NCBI GenBank assembly: GCA_039720395.1
Contig: CM077824.1
Coordinates: forward strand, 22,158,013 to 22,222,012
Length of the DNA: 64,000 bases
Origin: Liquidambar formosana
Lineage: Eukaryota; Streptophyta; Magnoliopsida; Saxifragales; Altingiaceae
Direction: 5' to 3'
A program made the position numbers and the translations under genes. The notes beneath the pieces were generated by a model that was not told the DNA's origin, made no database searches, and saw nothing but the letters and a program-made list of their open reading frames with translations. Positions 21,076 to 34,276 of the stretch are shown in pieces (within the stretch, counting starts at the first letter, position 1; the number at the start of each line of letters is the position of its first letter).

Positions 21076-24000
21076 TGTGGACCCCAAAAAAGTGAGGGTG
21101 GTAGGTCCACGGGGATTGAAAAGGAAAATGGGTTTGAAAACGAAAAAGGAAAGGAGTCGCCACCTTATTTTTTAAAGGAAACAAGGAAAACCCTAAAAAA
21201 TGGTTTTGTTTTAGGAAAACAAAAGATTGACTCCATGTTTAAAAATGGTAAGGCAAAAAGTCTTTTGGAAACCAGAGATGGTGGATTCGGAGGCTAAGTT
21301 ACGATATGGGAAGGTTCTAGGCAAAGCCTATAGGCACCCATATCGCCCTAAACGGTCTCTTAATTTAATTGGGCTAAATCAAAGTCTTAATCACACATCA
21401 ATTAACAATTATCATCACAAGACAGCATGCATATCATCCATTCATTCATCCATATAAGCAATTAAATCAAAGAAAAACAGAAAAAAAGAAAGAGGGGAGG
21501 GAAAACCTAGGATACTTAGTATCCTAGGGCGGACTTGAACCTCACGAAGAGCGCCTACGTACCATGTATGGAAATACATGGATCAAAGTCCACGTAGTTC
21601 GAAAGGGAATAGGGTTATAACCTAATAGAGACCTATGGTAAACCCTAAGTTTCCTTTCAAGTAAAACATGGTAAGTTTCCAAAAATGATTCTCAAAAGAT
21701 CTTTAGAAAATATGGTATTCCAAGTAAAGACAGAAATTTTGATTTAAAAAAGGTATTCTTTCATGAAAGGGAACTATAGAGATTGCCATATCCCCCTATT
21801 AGGAAATAACCCTAGGAGGGAGAAAGGGAAAGTTTCAAAGAAAGGAAAGAAGGGTGAATTGGGGCACCCTTATACCCTACTTACCTTTAAGCAAAAGCAA
21901 CCTGTCAAAATAACCACCCTATTGCATAGGGTAATTACCTTATTTGTAAGATTTCATCTCACAATAGCCAAAATAACCACCCCACATTGGTGGGGTAGTT
22001 GCACCTGTTGTACCTGTCAAAGCACCTGCAATTTCCATGCAAAACATACCCAAATACCACCCAACCAAGCTAGGTTCCAATCAAGCAATTATCATGCTTA
22101 AACATAGGCTAACACATGCTCAAAACTCATCATTAAAGCAATTAAATAGATCTGGACAGAATTGAAATAGAGCTTATAATCAACCATAAATCATGTAAAC
22201 AACATGAATCATAAGCTAACTAAAACCCTAATTCAACCCTATATGCAATGACATGCAAAAAAAAACCCTAAAATCAACTATATGAATGCTAAAAATATCA
22301 TAGTTACCTAATATGGAACACATATGCAGCAACTATGAAGAAAAAACAGAGAAAATCCCTAAGCTATCATGCTATATGCAACTAAACCAACACAAGGATG
22401 ATAAAAACCCTAGAATCACACTAGTGCATAAAATCCCATGAAATAACCCTAAGTCATGCAAAACAGAATATGAACAGCATTCTAACCATGCATATTAATC
22501 AATAGAATGATCCACACATGATAAAGACATAGACTTTCACATGAAATAAAGCTATTCTAAGCATAAACTCAATTTCAGCACAAGAGAAATCCTAGAGTCT
22601 CAAACATGCAGTAAATCACATGGAATAGCATCCTAGCATACTAAACAGCCCATGAATATCATCCTAAACATGCATACTAGCTAATAGAAGCAACAAGACA
22701 TGATAAAGACATAAACTTGAACATGAAATAATGACTATTCAATGCAAAACCCTAGAAAAGACTCTAGAAACCCTAAAAACACAAACACTCACAAAGTCAC
22801 ATGGAATGACATTATATCATGCAAAACCAGCCATAAACAATATCCTAATCATGCATTCTAAGCATTAGAAGCATCAACACATGATAAAAATATAAGCTTG
22901 CACATGAAATAATGCTATCCTATGCAGAAAACCCTAATTTGAATGAAAGAGAGAAAAGGGGAGAGGTATACCTATGGTGGCTGCTGTAAAGAGTCCTCCT
23001 CCTCTTATGCACTGCTGGGAATTCCTTCCTTTAAGCCTTCAAGCCCAACTCTAGCCTTCCTTCAAGCTTTCTCTCTCACTTTCTCACTCAAAATTTAGGT
23101 TAAACTACCCTAAGGATGGCTGCCATAGCCTCCAATGTGCCTCTCACTTTAGAAATTGCCTCCCCTATTGCTGAAGTATAAGGGGGTATTTATAGGGTTT
23201 GAGGGGAACCCTCAATGGTTGGGTTTAAAACCCCAGGGATTGATCCAAGGGCTCTTAGAGGTTCCCTTGGGGCTCAAGTAGGTCAAATAGGGCTGAAATT
23301 AGGGTTAAATAGCGACTGGAGGCGAGCAAATCCGAGAAAATAGGGAGGGAGTCGCGTCAAGACTCAAAAAAGGAAAGTGGCTGGGGTGACCACCTGGGGC
23401 TGGGCGGCTAGCAGCTTGGGCCCAGGTGGCTAGCCGCCCAGGCCTGGGTGGTCACCCGAGGCCATGTCATCCTTAGCCCAAATTTTGACCCTTTCGACTT
23501 CCAAATGTGTTTCAGGGCTCAAATCAACTCCGATTTTGACGAAACGAAAGCCAAAACGACCGTGTTTCGAAGGGGAATGTAATTTGAGTCACTTGAGGGC
23601 AAGAAACCCTAGCCATGGCTGCATGGTTGGGTCCTACAAAGGCGGTTAACCGCTATGCCTCACCATCGCTTAGCTTAAGTATGCACATATGGTCGCACCG
23701 AATGCTTTCCAATTCGAAATTCAACCTCCCTAAACATATTTGGGGATGAAATTAAGACTAATCAAAGTCAAATGAGTAGTCATGGAGTGAAAATCATAAG
23801 CCAATTCGAGTTAACCCGAAATAGGTCTCTTAGCCAACCTGAGCCTTGTTGAGCCATTCTAATCCCGAACCATGAATTCATCGAATTGAACCCATAAATA
23901 CCTCAACTGCATCCATATGAACTCCGATTGGAAACTTGGAGATCATTTCAAGGTTAAATGGAAAGTTTGTGACCAAAAAGACGATTATGCCCCTCAAGTC

Positions 24001-24168
24001 ACAAAAGTTCTTATTAACCCTCAAGATCAACTCCAAATTGAACCAAAATTCATACACACCATCCTTAGGACCCTAGAAACTCAATGCAAAAGACTAGACT
24101 CAAAAAGGAAACAAAAAGACACATGAAATGACAAACCCTAACTAAGGTGGCAAAAATGGGGTGTGACA
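21076..24168 (-). mobile_element. 3' LTR of element C (3,093 bp, B-type)
   Basis: Begins TGTGGACCCC and ends GGGTGTGACA on the + strand. The right side continues into the conserved 3' internal end (GAAGCCCCTC), so this is the 3' LTR of a - strand element. It has a TATA box at 23188-23194. The single-base change TGTGAACC to TGTGGACC at its outer end is a decay mark. Confidence 0.92.
23381..23460. promoter_or_regulatory. GC-rich palindrome in LTR C (expanded form)
   Basis: An 80-base version of the LTR B palindrome. The outer arms are conserved (one mismatch, CTGGGG for CTCGGG), but the inner GGCGGCTAGC module is partly duplicated. It lies 186 bases upstream of the TATA box. Confidence 0.75.
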
Positions 24169-24177
24169 GAAGCCCCT

Positions 24178-24210
24178 CATTGGTGAGCAAGTTTCACTTA
24201 CGAACCAATG
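24178..24210 (-). promoter_or_regulatory. Terminal hairpin next to the 3' LTR (element C)
   Basis: The same hairpin as in A, here with a GTAAGT/ACTTGC inner stem and CATTGGT/ACCAATG outer stem, running into the polypurine-like GAGGGGCTTC beside the LTR. Confidence 0.5.
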
Positions 24211-24391
24211 ACCAAAAGAACAACCCATTTTTGCCCGGGGAATTGATTTCATCAAGACCCACTGGGGAAAAGAGAGTGATCATATCATTGAATTCTTCGA
24301 ATTCATCATACACAAGTACAAAGGTACTCCTCATAAGTTCTACAGAACTCTTCTCATACTGTATACCAGTTTCACTGGGGGGACAAGATAA

Positions 24392-24710
24392 GGTATCCAT
24401 AGCTTACATCGAACTACGCTCGATGAAAGGTCTTCTCATACTACGCCAATGGCTCTGGCGAATAATACGAGGTATCCATAGCTTACACCGAATCTGCGTT
24501 CGATGAAAGGTCTTCTCATACTACACCAATGGCTCTGGTGAATAATACGAGGTATCCATAACTTACATCGAATCTGCGTTCGATGAAAGGTCTTCCTATA
24601 CTACGCCAGTGGCTCTGGCGAATAATACAAGGTATCCATAGCTTACACCGAATCTGCGTTCGATGAAAGGTCTTCCTATACTACACCAATGGCTCTGGCG
24701 AATAATACGA
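24392..24710. repeat. Four 80-bp tandem repeats with hairpins (element C)
   Basis: Units start with GGTATCCATA or a close form at 24392, 24471, 24551 and 24631. Each holds two inverted repeats: one around CATCGAA/TTCGATG and one CGCCA/TGGCG with loop ATGGCTC. In one unit the latter is CACCA/TGGTG (24524-24540), changed on both sides. Confidence 0.9.
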
Positions 24711-24734
24711 GGTAAAACTATGCCATCAAGGCTA

Positions 24735-25165
24735 TCTTAAAACATGAGAAAGATACATCCTTCTCATATTCAAATCATTAAGGTCATCATGTACCACGAG
24801 AAAGATCACGTCCTTCTCTTGTTCAAACCATCAAGGTTATCATTCAAATGTCAAGGTAATTCACATAACACGAGAAAGATCACGTCCTTCTCTTGCTCAA
24901 ATCATCAAGGTAAACACATACCACGTGAAAGATTGCATCTTTCGAGCTATCAAGGTAAACATGTGACATGAGAAAGATTGCATCCTTCTCATATCAAACT
25001 CTCAAGGTGAACACATAACATGAGAAGGATCACGTCCTTCTCATATTCAAACCATCAAGGTAAACACAAATCATGGGAAAGATTGCATCTTTCAAGCTAT
25101 CAAGGTAAGCATGTAATCATGAGAAAGATTGCATCTTTCTCTCGCTAAGTCATCAAGACAAAGGT
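24735..25165. repeat. Degenerate ~50-bp hairpin repeats (element C)
   Basis: Around ten units made of a G/A-rich arm, a short loop, the complementary C/T-rich arm and the spacer ATCAAGGTAA. Clear stems are ATGAGAAGG/CCTTCTCAT (25020-25044) and GAGAAAGAT/ATCTTTCTC (25121-25141). Unit length and stem sequence vary. The following 25166-25583 holds no gene that I can see. Confidence 0.8.
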
Positions 25166-25583
25166 AAGCTTCTACTTACCAACACTCAACGAGTTCACCA
25201 AGTCATCTCTCATGGAGGCTATTCATGCCTCAAATATCAATTCATATAGGAGACACACTCATCTCATGAAAACGAACATTCACATGCACATAGGGAAGGT
25301 ATCTTTATCCCAAACGACAACGAATCAAAGTGACATAGGAGGGAATTCACCCCTAATGATCAAAAATCATATGCATAGAGAGGGTTGTTCAACCCTATTA
25401 GCATGCCATGCCCACATGAGGGCCACTAATGCAATTCATTTCAAAACATTTCATGTTAAACAAAGTCAAGATATTCATTCATTTTTCAACTCAAAAAAGG
25501 CTTGAGATTTCATCTCAAAGAAGGTTCAAAAGCACAAATAGGAGAGCAAAGGCCAAACGAGCGCAACAGAGCGAGCAAGGGGG

Positions 25584-25638
25584 GGCTGACCACCTGGCTG
25601 CTGGTGGCTTGCCGCCCCAGGCTGGGCGGTTACCCGAG
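25584..25638. promoter_or_regulatory. GC-rich palindrome upstream of gene 1 (element C)
   Basis: A diverged copy of the shared palindrome (TGACCACC left arm, GGGCGGTTACCCGAG right arm). About 300 bases separate it from the gene 1 ATG. A TTTTTAAA stretch at 25662-25669 may act as the TATA element, but this is weak. Confidence 0.5.
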
Positions 25639-25935
25639 GCTGGTATCTCCCAGTTTGAGGGTTTTTAAACCCTTTACCCCCCATTTTTGCATTCAAGCCT
25701 CCAAGCTCGAATTTGAGAGCTTCTCTCTCTAGAAACTCATTCCATCCTTCTCTAAATTCTCACATACACATTCTCAATCAAAGTTTCACTTTCAATTCAA
25801 ATTGTGTGCATGAAATAGCATCAAGAGCAAGTCATTTAACAACAAAAACAAGCATCAATCATCAATTTACAAGATCAAATTCATCATCTTTCTTATCAAA
25901 CCCATTTTTCTCACATACAAGCTCAACCACCAACA

Positions 25936-28595
25936 ATGGCTTCTAGCAATGATTCCAACATCAAGTATCCATACTAGGTGATCAAGAATACATACAAGGC
26001 ACCAATCTATGATGAATCCTAAGACAAGGTATTGCTTGAACCCAAGAAGCATCTCTCATACCTCCATTCCCAACATGAGGTTAGCTCTTCCCAACTTAAC
26101 ATGTTTATCTTGAAATCTTGATTTCTATTGGATAAAATGCATTCCCATGGTCTTCTTTTGATTGTTTTTATCATTGTTAAGCCAAGTTCATTGATTTGGC
26201 AAGGATTGAATGTGTAAAAAGCTTGTTTCCCGATGCTTGAGAAAAGATGCCCACCAAGTGTTTGATAAAATGCCAAAGAGACAAGAACATGTTCAATTCT
26301 TGGAAAATCAATAGGTTTGCATTGTAGTGCAAAGTCAAATGGTTTTGACAAGGATTTGGTATACAAAATCTTTCATTTCAATGCTTGAAAACAAGTCACA
26401 CACCAAGTGTTCGATAAAATGCCCGAAAGACAAAACCATGTTCAATCCTTACAAAATCAATGAATTTGAATACACAAAGTCATGGGCATTCATTTCTAAT
26501 TCATTTCATGAATCAAAACCCACATTTTATGATTTTTGGAAAGACTTTTTTGAAATCAATTATCAATGTATGCCCAATATGTCTATGCTTTCAATGCTAA
26601 CTCAATACACAATCCTTTGACATAGCCCGATTTCCAAAGTCTCCGTACAAGGACATCAATGAAGGGGCTCATCTCATGGTGGAGACATATGGAACATGCC
26701 CAACTATGTGCTCGCAAGATAATAAAGAAGGCTGGTTTTGGGCCCTTCCTAGATGCTCTATGGAACGAGCAATGGGATAGGCAAGCATTGTTTGCCTTGA
26801 CAGAGCTATGGTGGGACACCACCAACACTTTCCATTTCAGCTTCGGGGAGATGACCATGACCCTTAAGGATTTCACCATGATAACTGGGTTGAGCTTGAA
26901 AGGCAAGCGCTTAGAATACTATGAGCATGCCAATATGGATCAAAACTACATAGTAGCTCTACTCGGGGTGGAAGCGGAGTTGAGCCCAAAAGGTGTGCGC
27001 CGTACTTGGCTCTACAACACCTTTGCCATTGTGGAAGAGAGTGAGGGGATGGATCCCCAATACATTGTGAGAGCTTTCTTGCTCTACATGATTTCATGTA
27101 CCTTCTTTACGGGCACCAATGACATGGCTCGACTAGAGTTGCTAGCTAGCATGGAAGATGTGAACAAAATTGGGAGATACAACTGGGGTGGGGCTGCTTT
27201 CGCAACCATGTATCGCTCCATGACTGACATGTCCTGAGGAGTTGCAAAGAACTTTGGGGGACTTCCTTTCGTTTGGGAGGTAACAAAGAACATTCAATTC
27301 TCTATTATTTCCCGAAACTTAACACATACATGATTTCTTCTATTTCTTTGATTTTCCACAGATATGGTACTACGAGTACCTGAACATGTGCCGCCCAACT
27401 CTTACTAGTGATGCCATGTCATGGCCCATCCTTCAGAATTACGCTCCATCTTGCTTGGCTACAAGGGCCTCCAACCGACATGATTATGCCCATGCAAGGG
27501 CATATCTTGCCAGCTTAACTACTGATATGGTAAAATCTTTCTTTTTCTTTTTATCTTTTTATCTTTTTTCTCATTTCTCATTTTAAACTCAACAGGTGGA
27601 ATGGGATCCATGGAGGCTATGGGAGCATAGGCTACCCGAGAAGTACTCCTCTTGTTTAGAGTTAATAAGCAAAAGGGTCCTCTTTGAAGGTCCCACAGGT
27701 AGATGCCGGTATCTTGGGGAGCGAGTCCTGAGACAAGTCCACGGAAACATGAGTGCTGCTGTAACTCCTTCCATGCCACCAAAGAACATGAGGCATACTA
27801 ACCACTTGGTGGGGGATGAACTAGAAGAGGCTCTGAGGGGTTGGGATGCTAAGGGATTCACCTCCCCTCGCATAGAATACATTGCCTTTTGCCGACAATA
27901 TCTGATGAATCCTAGGGTCACTGGCCTCCCACCTCAAGGGGTGAGCTCCCCAAACTCTTAAATTCTTTTTAAGATCATAAGAAAGACTTCACTTGACAAG
28001 CATTTGAATTTTAGGGCCGACGGGCAAGGGGACACAGCTCCACAGTTGGATCTGCTACAGGGATGGCTTACAATGACGAGGATGATGACCTTGAAGGAAA
28101 TCAACCTCCACCCCTCCCACAACTAAATTGGTATGTGAACTTGTGCAGTGGCACGAAATTTGTGAAGACTGACATTACCCATCCACCATTCGATGAGTAT
28201 CCCAAGATCGATCCATATTATGAGAATGTGAGTTCTAAACTCTTACCTTCTTGGAATTAGATTCTTTCATTATTATTAACCATATTCATACTCTCCTAGG
28301 TTCCACGGGAGTATGCCCAGGAATGTATCGAACTCAATGAAGGATTGAGGAGGGATCTTGTGCGAATGAGCTTAGAGAACTCAGTTCTGGAAGCATGCTT
28401 GAATCCTCAAGTAAGTGATCATCTTTATCAACTTTCAACTGGATTGGCACCATTACCCTATTAACTCATTATCTTTCTTTGCAACAGGCATCATCATCTC
28501 GTCCATCACAGGATATGCCCCCTCCTAGAGCACCTCGTTCAGGGTACGATGGAGCTGGGCCAAGTCGAAAGAGAAGGCCCATGGGAAATCATTGA
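25936..28595 (+). pseudogene. Gene 1 (element C): antisense seven-exon PMD-like gene, three stops
   Basis: Seven exons can be traced by homology with D and GT-AG borders: 25936-26079, 26626-27279, 27362-27529, 27596-27940, 28015-28227, 28300-28410 and 28488-28595. All six introns are phase 0 and the exons sum to 581 codons including the stop. Exon 2 has ELWWDTTNTFHFSFGEM, a T-x-K/D-D-F block, FFTGTNDMARLELL and YNWGGAAFATMYRSM, the order of motifs in the plant mobile domain (aminotransferase-like) family. The C terminus has a basic SRKRRP. Stops lie at 25975-25977, 26020-26022 and 27235-27237. It faces away from gag-pol and probably derives from a captured host gene. The molecular function is unknown. 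Confidence 0.78.
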
Positions 28596-28846
28596 GTTTC
28601 ACTCACCTCTTGTTAGGAATGTTTGGAACTTATTATCTTCTTGTCATGTACTAATTAGGAATTTCAATTCCCAACCTTGAACTCCTATTATGGATACTTG
28701 ATGAATCTATGTTGAACTTTATTGTAATGATATGATCTTGTATTGTGTGAAAAATGGGCTTAAATCAAGCACATAAGAGTCAAAATATCACAAAAGGGCC
28801 AAACAATGGCACAACAAGGCAAAAATGGGCAAAACAAGACGACGGC

Positions 28847-28926
28847 CTCGGGTGACCACCTGGGGCTGGGCGGCTAGCCGCCTAGGCCCAGGCGGCTAGC
28901 CACCCAGGCCTGGGTGGTCACCCGAG
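28847..28926. promoter_or_regulatory. GC-rich palindrome upstream of ORF2 (element C)
   Basis: An 80-base copy with CTCGGGTGACCACC and GGTGGTCACCCGAG outer arms and two GGCGGCTAGCC-type inner modules. It ends about 88 bases before the ORF2 TATA box and lies between gene 1 and ORF2. The rest of 28596-28846 is the gene 1 3' flank. Confidence 0.75.
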
Positions 28927-29014
28927 CGCAAAGTGGAGTTTCACCTGTTTTTTAGGAAACTTCCTATTTTGATGGAATCTCTCCTTCCAAAACACGGATT
29001 TTCGAATTTTTTCC

Positions 29015-29021
29015 TATAAAA
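29015..29021 (+). promoter_or_regulatory. TATA box of ORF2 (element C)
   Basis: TATAAAA, 49 bases before the ORF2 ATG, the same spacing as in A and D. Confidence 0.6.
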
Positions 29022-29070
29022 GCACATCCAAGGGGTCTCAAACCCTACTTACATTCATTAAGAGCAAGTT

Positions 29071-30357
29071 ATGGAAGCCCTAGACAACTTCTTAAGTGAT
29101 TTTCTGAAGGTTATGAGTGCGGAGGCAAGGAAGGAGTTCAAGCGCTACTGCTTGGATCCATTATTCTCTTTGATGCATGTGAAGCTTGAAACCACACTTC
29201 TTACTGCTGCTACATACTTTTGGGATCCCCAACTTCATGTATTCCGTTTCAACTATGAAGAGCTATGCCCCACAATGGAGGAATTCTGCGCTTTGTATGG
29301 AGTTTCACCTGTAGGACCTTTCATCCTCCCTACTCTACACTCAAGTTACCTGATTTCCTTCTCCAACTTCCTTGGGATTTCTCAACAAGAGGTCTCCATA
29401 TTTGTAAAGGATCACATGGTGAATCTCATGGAAATAGCAACTTCCTTCTTGGCTCATGATAGCAAAGGTACCTTGAATTTCAACCTTACTACTCAACGCG
29501 CTCCTGCTTTTTGCTTGATTGGTCACTTCCTTATCTCCATAGGGACTCTCTATGTCCCTATTCAAATATGTGAACTGATTCATTTTCTTCTTGAACATGA
29601 TAACCTGATTCCCATGGTGCTAGCTGAAACCCTCAATAGCTTAGAGAAAATTCACGATAACCCACAAGCCCCATTAGGAGGGAGCTCCATTCTACTGCAG
29701 ATGTGGCTTCTTGAAAGGCTTAACTTCTTATCCCCTACCGCTATTAATCCTTACAAACCTCAACATTATTGTTACTGTCGAGTTGAACTCCCTGGTCAAT
29801 TTTCTTTGAGGGAATGGTTAGGCTACTTCCAAACTCTCTCATGGTGAAACATTAAGTGGTTTGTCTTCATATGGGGATGCAAGGAACAAATTCTTCTACG
29901 AACTTCTGGGTGTGCTATGGTCAAGCTCATAGGGTTGAGATCAACTTCATTCTATTGGACCTCAAGAATCCTTCGTCAGATGGGTGGCATGCAAACCATA
30001 CCTACTTCTGTAGTATTTGATCATTCTGTTGAACCTGTGGGCCCCACAATGGTTAAGTGGGCCAAGACTAGATGGACTGACCAGCTGAAACTGACTCGAG
30101 TTGAAAACACTGATGGGCCTTATGTCATGAGCCCTGAATACAAGGCATGGTTGAAGACTAGCTTGGGTGAAAAAGAAACCCTACGCAGGGAAAGGATTTA
30201 TGACCTTATCAAGGGCACAAGACTTGGGTTTTGCAGGGAAGATATTCTGGAAGCAGTGGAAGCAGCACATGCCCATGACTTACGAAAGAAGCGAAGACTT
30301 GAAAGAAAAGAGAAGAAAGCAAACCAAGAGACTATGAAGAAAATCAAAAGGACTTGA
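29071..30357 (+). pseudogene. ORF2 (element C): antisense single-exon PMD/DUF7745-like gene, one stop
   Basis: A 428-codon frame plus stop, starting MEALDNFL. It contains YFWDPQ, FNYEELCPTMEEF, the block LQMWLLERLNFL (about 29700) and WFVFIWGC (about 29860). It ends in a charged, lysine-rich tail (RKKRRLERKEKK, about 30285-30320). The only break is a TGA at 29845-29847 where D has CGA. It runs convergently with pol, and its stop is 351 bases from pol's stop. Its motif order resembles the DUF7745/plant mobile domain group; the function is unknown. Confidence 0.78.
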
Positions 30358-30708
30358 AAACTTTTAGAAATAGGACATCTATGGCATGTCAATAGTTCTT
30401 TATTTAACACCAATAAATTGCTTTGTCAATCAATTAGTTCTAAATGAATTGCCAATAATAATTTAATTTTGAGATTTGTTGTTGTGGTGTTGTTTGGACC
30501 GCACCCAAGGTAACTTTATGGGTTGCCTACGTATCCCCATCCTTTTTTCTTTTTTTCTTTTTTTTTCTTTTCTTTTCTTTTTTCTTTCTTTCTTTTTTTT
30601 CTATTTTCCTTTTTTTTTTTTTTTAAGGAATGGGGAATCAGGCCCTCGTAGTTCAAATGCCTTAACTTTTGCCTAGGCCGCCCTTATGGGTTTTCAACCT
30701 AGCAGGCC
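30358..30708. other. Convergent 3' spacer of element C with T/C-rich tract
   Basis: This separates the convergent ORF2 and pol stops. It contains a pyrimidine tract on the + strand at about 30540-30625 and the same flanking blocks as in A. The tract corresponds to A's A-rich tract read from the other strand. No gene is visible. Confidence 0.7.
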
Positions 30709-33700
30709 TTACACATGATACTTCTTCAATTGATCCAAGTTGGTAGGACGAGCGAACTCAATTCCATCTAAATCCATGAGGCGAACAGCCCCTGCTGGCA
30801 ATATCTCTTTAATAACATACGGGCCACCCCAACTTGGCTTGAACTTTCCTCGTGGATCAAAAATTGGAGCTCTGATTTCTTTCAACACCAAATCCCCTGT
30901 TTTCAAACCTCGGTCTTTGACATGCTTGTTGAATGCTCTTGCAACCCTTCGCTGATATCCCTGCACATGATACAAGGCCCTCAATCGCCTTTCATCGAGC
31001 AATGCCAGCTTATCATAACGATTCTTAACCCAATCTGCTTCTGCTATCTGACTCTCCATGGCAACCCGTAACGACGGTACCTCCAACTCAATAGGCAAAA
31101 CAGCCTCCATCCCATACACCAAAGAATAGGGGGTAGCCCCTGTTGACGATCTTACGGATGTTCTATAGCCCCACAAGGCTAAGGGTAACTTCTCATGCCA
31201 ATCAGTGTAAGTGTCAGCTGTTTTCTATAGTATCTTCTTAACATTCTTGTTGGCGGCCTCCACTACTCCATTAGTCTGTGGGCGATAAGGGGAGGATAGA
31301 TGGTGCACTATATTGTATTTCTGCAAAAGCTCCTTGGTTTCTTTCTGAAAGTGCTGACCATTGTCTGAAATAATCTCATGGGGTACTCCATATCTATAAA
31401 TAATGTTGAGCTGTATGAATTGCACCACCTTCTTGGCATTCAGGTCTTGAAAGAAGCTGCTTCTACCCACTTAGTGAAGTAATCAATAGCTACCAAGATG
31501 TATTTATGCCCATTGGAGGCTTTCGGCTTAATCTGCCCAATTATATCTATTCCCCATACTGCAAAAGGCTAAGGCGACGACATGCTTGTCAAAGGCATGG
31601 AAGGCAAGTGTTGTCCATTAGCAAAGACCTGACATTTGTGACACTTCTTAACATGTGTATGGCAATCTCTCTCCATTGTAGACCAACAGTAGCCCAACCT
31701 CATGATTTTCTTGGCTAGCATATAACCATTTATGTGCGGTGCTCCAACTCCTTCATGGATTTCGCTAACAAGACGTTCGGCTTCTTCCTTAGTGACACAG
31801 AACAGATGGATTCCATCATATGACCTTCGGTATAGCTTTCCTCCACACAAAACATAGTGACTGGCTAGCCTCCTCAGTGTTCTCCTATCAACGCGAGATG
31901 CTCCTTCTGGATATTCCCTTTCCTCGATGAATTTTATGATGTCATAGTACCAAGGATGGCCATCTTTCACCTCTCCTTCCCGAATAGAGTAGCAGTACAC
32001 AGGTTTTTCTCTACATTCTGTCACCAACGGTTCTACAGTCCCACCATCCGGGATTTCCACCATAGAAGCTAGAGTTGCCAAAGCATCGGCGAACTGATTC
32101 TTATTTCTCGACAAGTAATTAAACTCTATTTCCACAAATTCCTTAGTCAAGGTTTCTAAGTAAGCATGATACGGCAGCAGCTTCTAATCACGAGTCTTCC
32201 ACTCTCCCTTTATCTAGCAGATAATCAGTGCTGAATCTCCGAAAACCTCCAACTCTTTGATCCCCAATTCTAGTGCGGCTTCCAATGCAAGGATGCAGGC
32301 TTCATACTCGGCGATGTTGTTGGTTGCTTCAAACCCTAACTTAACTGCCAAAGGTGTAAATGCTTCTTCAGGTGAAACGAGTAGGACTCCTATCCCATAC
32401 CCTCTTTTGTTTGCAGCTCCATTGAAGTATACTTTCCAACTCTTCTTTCCAATTTCCAAGACATCCTCATCGGAGAATTGATCATTAAATTGTTCTAATG
32501 ACGCCACAGTGCAGCTAGCCAAGTAATCTGCAATGATACTTCCTGTTATTGACTTCTGTGATACATACTTTATGTTGAATTCATTGAGAAGAATAGACCA
32601 ACGAGCAGTTCTGTAGGATAAAACCGGCCTTTCTATCAAGTACTTCAGTGGATCCATACGACTTATCAAGAAAACCTCATATGACATCAAGTAGTGATGG
32701 AGTTTCTGAGTTGCCCATACCAAAGCCACACAAGCCTTCTCTATAGCATTGTACTTCACCTCATAGTCTGTCATCTTCTTGCTTAGGTAATAAATGGCAC
32801 TCTCCTTTTTCGACCCCTCGAGGTACTGAGCTAGCATAGCTCCCGTCGCGGTTTCAGTGATCGTCAAGTATAACAATAACGGCTCACCCTGTCGCGGAGG
32901 AACTAGAATTGGTGGATTACTCAAATACCTTTTAATAGTCTCAAAAGCTTCTTGACATTCTCCGTTCCATACCTTCGGCACACCTTTCTTAAGTAGCTTG
33001 AAAATCGGCTCACACACCATAGTTAAGTTAGCAATAAACCTGCTTATATACTGAATTTTCCCCAGAAACCCTCGAATCTGCTTTTCTGTGCTAGGTGGCT
33101 CCATCTCTACAATGGCCTTGATTTTCCCCGGATCAACCTCGATTCCCCTCTGAGTAATCATGAATCCTAATAACTTGCCCGCAATGACGCCAAAGGCGCA
33201 TTTCTGTGGATTCAACTGCAAGTTGTACTTCTTTGCTCGCTCCAGGAACTTTTCTAGTGCCATGAAGTGTCCTTCTCGGTCCACGGACTTCACGATCATG
33301 TCGTCCACATACACTTCCACCTCCTTATGGATCATGTCATGCAGCAATGTTGTAGCAGCTCTCTGATAGGTAGCCCCGGCATTTCTCAAACCGAACGGCA
33401 TCACTTTGTAGCAATACGTTCCCCACTGTGTGATAAAGGCTGTTTTCTCCATATCTTGCGGCGCCATCTTTATCTCATCGTATCCAGAAAACCCATCCAT
33501 GAAAGAGAGAAGCGCATGTCCTACAGTACTATCTACCAATACATCAATGTGGGGCAAAGGAAAATCATCCTTAGGGCTTGCTGCATTAAGATCTCGAAAA
33601 TCCACACACATCCTCACTTTTCCATCCTTTTTAGGCACAGGTACTATATTGGATAACCATTCTGGATACTCCATAACCTGTAGGAACCCTGCGTCCAGTT

Positions 33701-34276
33701 GCTTGGTTACTTCCTCCTTTACCTTCAATGCCCATTCAGGTTTTAACCTTCTCAATTTTTGCTTTACCGGCTTTTTAAGGGGATTGGTGGGGATGAAATG
33801 CTGCACAATGTCAGGATCTATGCCGGGCATGTCTTCATAAGACCATGCAAAGGCTGTTATGTTGGCCTTTAAGAGGGCTATCAGCTTTTCTTTTTCAAGT
33901 GGTGAGAGGGTTATCCCAATTTTAATTATCTTTGGCAATTCATTTGTCCCTAAATTGATTGATTCCAATTCATCCATGTTAGGTTCGGTGACACCCCTTT
34001 TCCTTCGCTCGACGAGCTTTGGGGGACGTCATTCCTAGGATCTATATCCATGCCATAAATATCCATAGAAGAAAGAAAGGAAACACTGCAAGCAAACAAT
34101 GTATAAAAGAAACACACTTCATTAAAGGAACCAACAAGAAGACACAAACTTGAAGATAAAAGGAAACAAAACTTGGTGCCACAACTATGAAATGACTCCT
34201 AACTCCACAGAGTGGGGTAGGCGGACACACTTTATTGAAAGCAAGAAAGACTCTAACTAAGGAACCTACAAGCTAC
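30709..34276 (-). pseudogene. Element C pol (RT to integrase), truncated at 5' end by element D
   Basis: Reads from the probable PR-RT intron (34086-34269) through RT (VYVDD about 33310), RNase H, archaeal-type RNase H and integrase to the stop at 30709. It is broken by TAG at 31225-31227, 31569-31571, 32184-32186 and 32214-32216, and by a one-base loss near 31446. Its RT block is unbroken at the point where B is shifted. The sequence stops at 34276, seven bases upstream of the intron donor, where D's LTR begins. Gag and protease would then lie right of D, outside the window. Confidence 0.92.

Noticed and set aside
26019..26366. Antisense reading frame of about 115 codons (also 49111-49470)
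   Set aside because: Lies over exon 1 and intron 1 of gene 1 on the other strand; no recognisable motif, and the exon model explains the conserved sequence.
25936..28595. Gene 1 as an independent host gene that elements inserted around
   Set aside because: It occurs in C and D at the same place with the same flanking arrays and ORF2, so it travels with the retrotransposon.
33267..33840. Reading frames on the + strand over pol of element C (and equivalents in B)
   Set aside because: They are reverse-strand shadows of the RT coding sequence.
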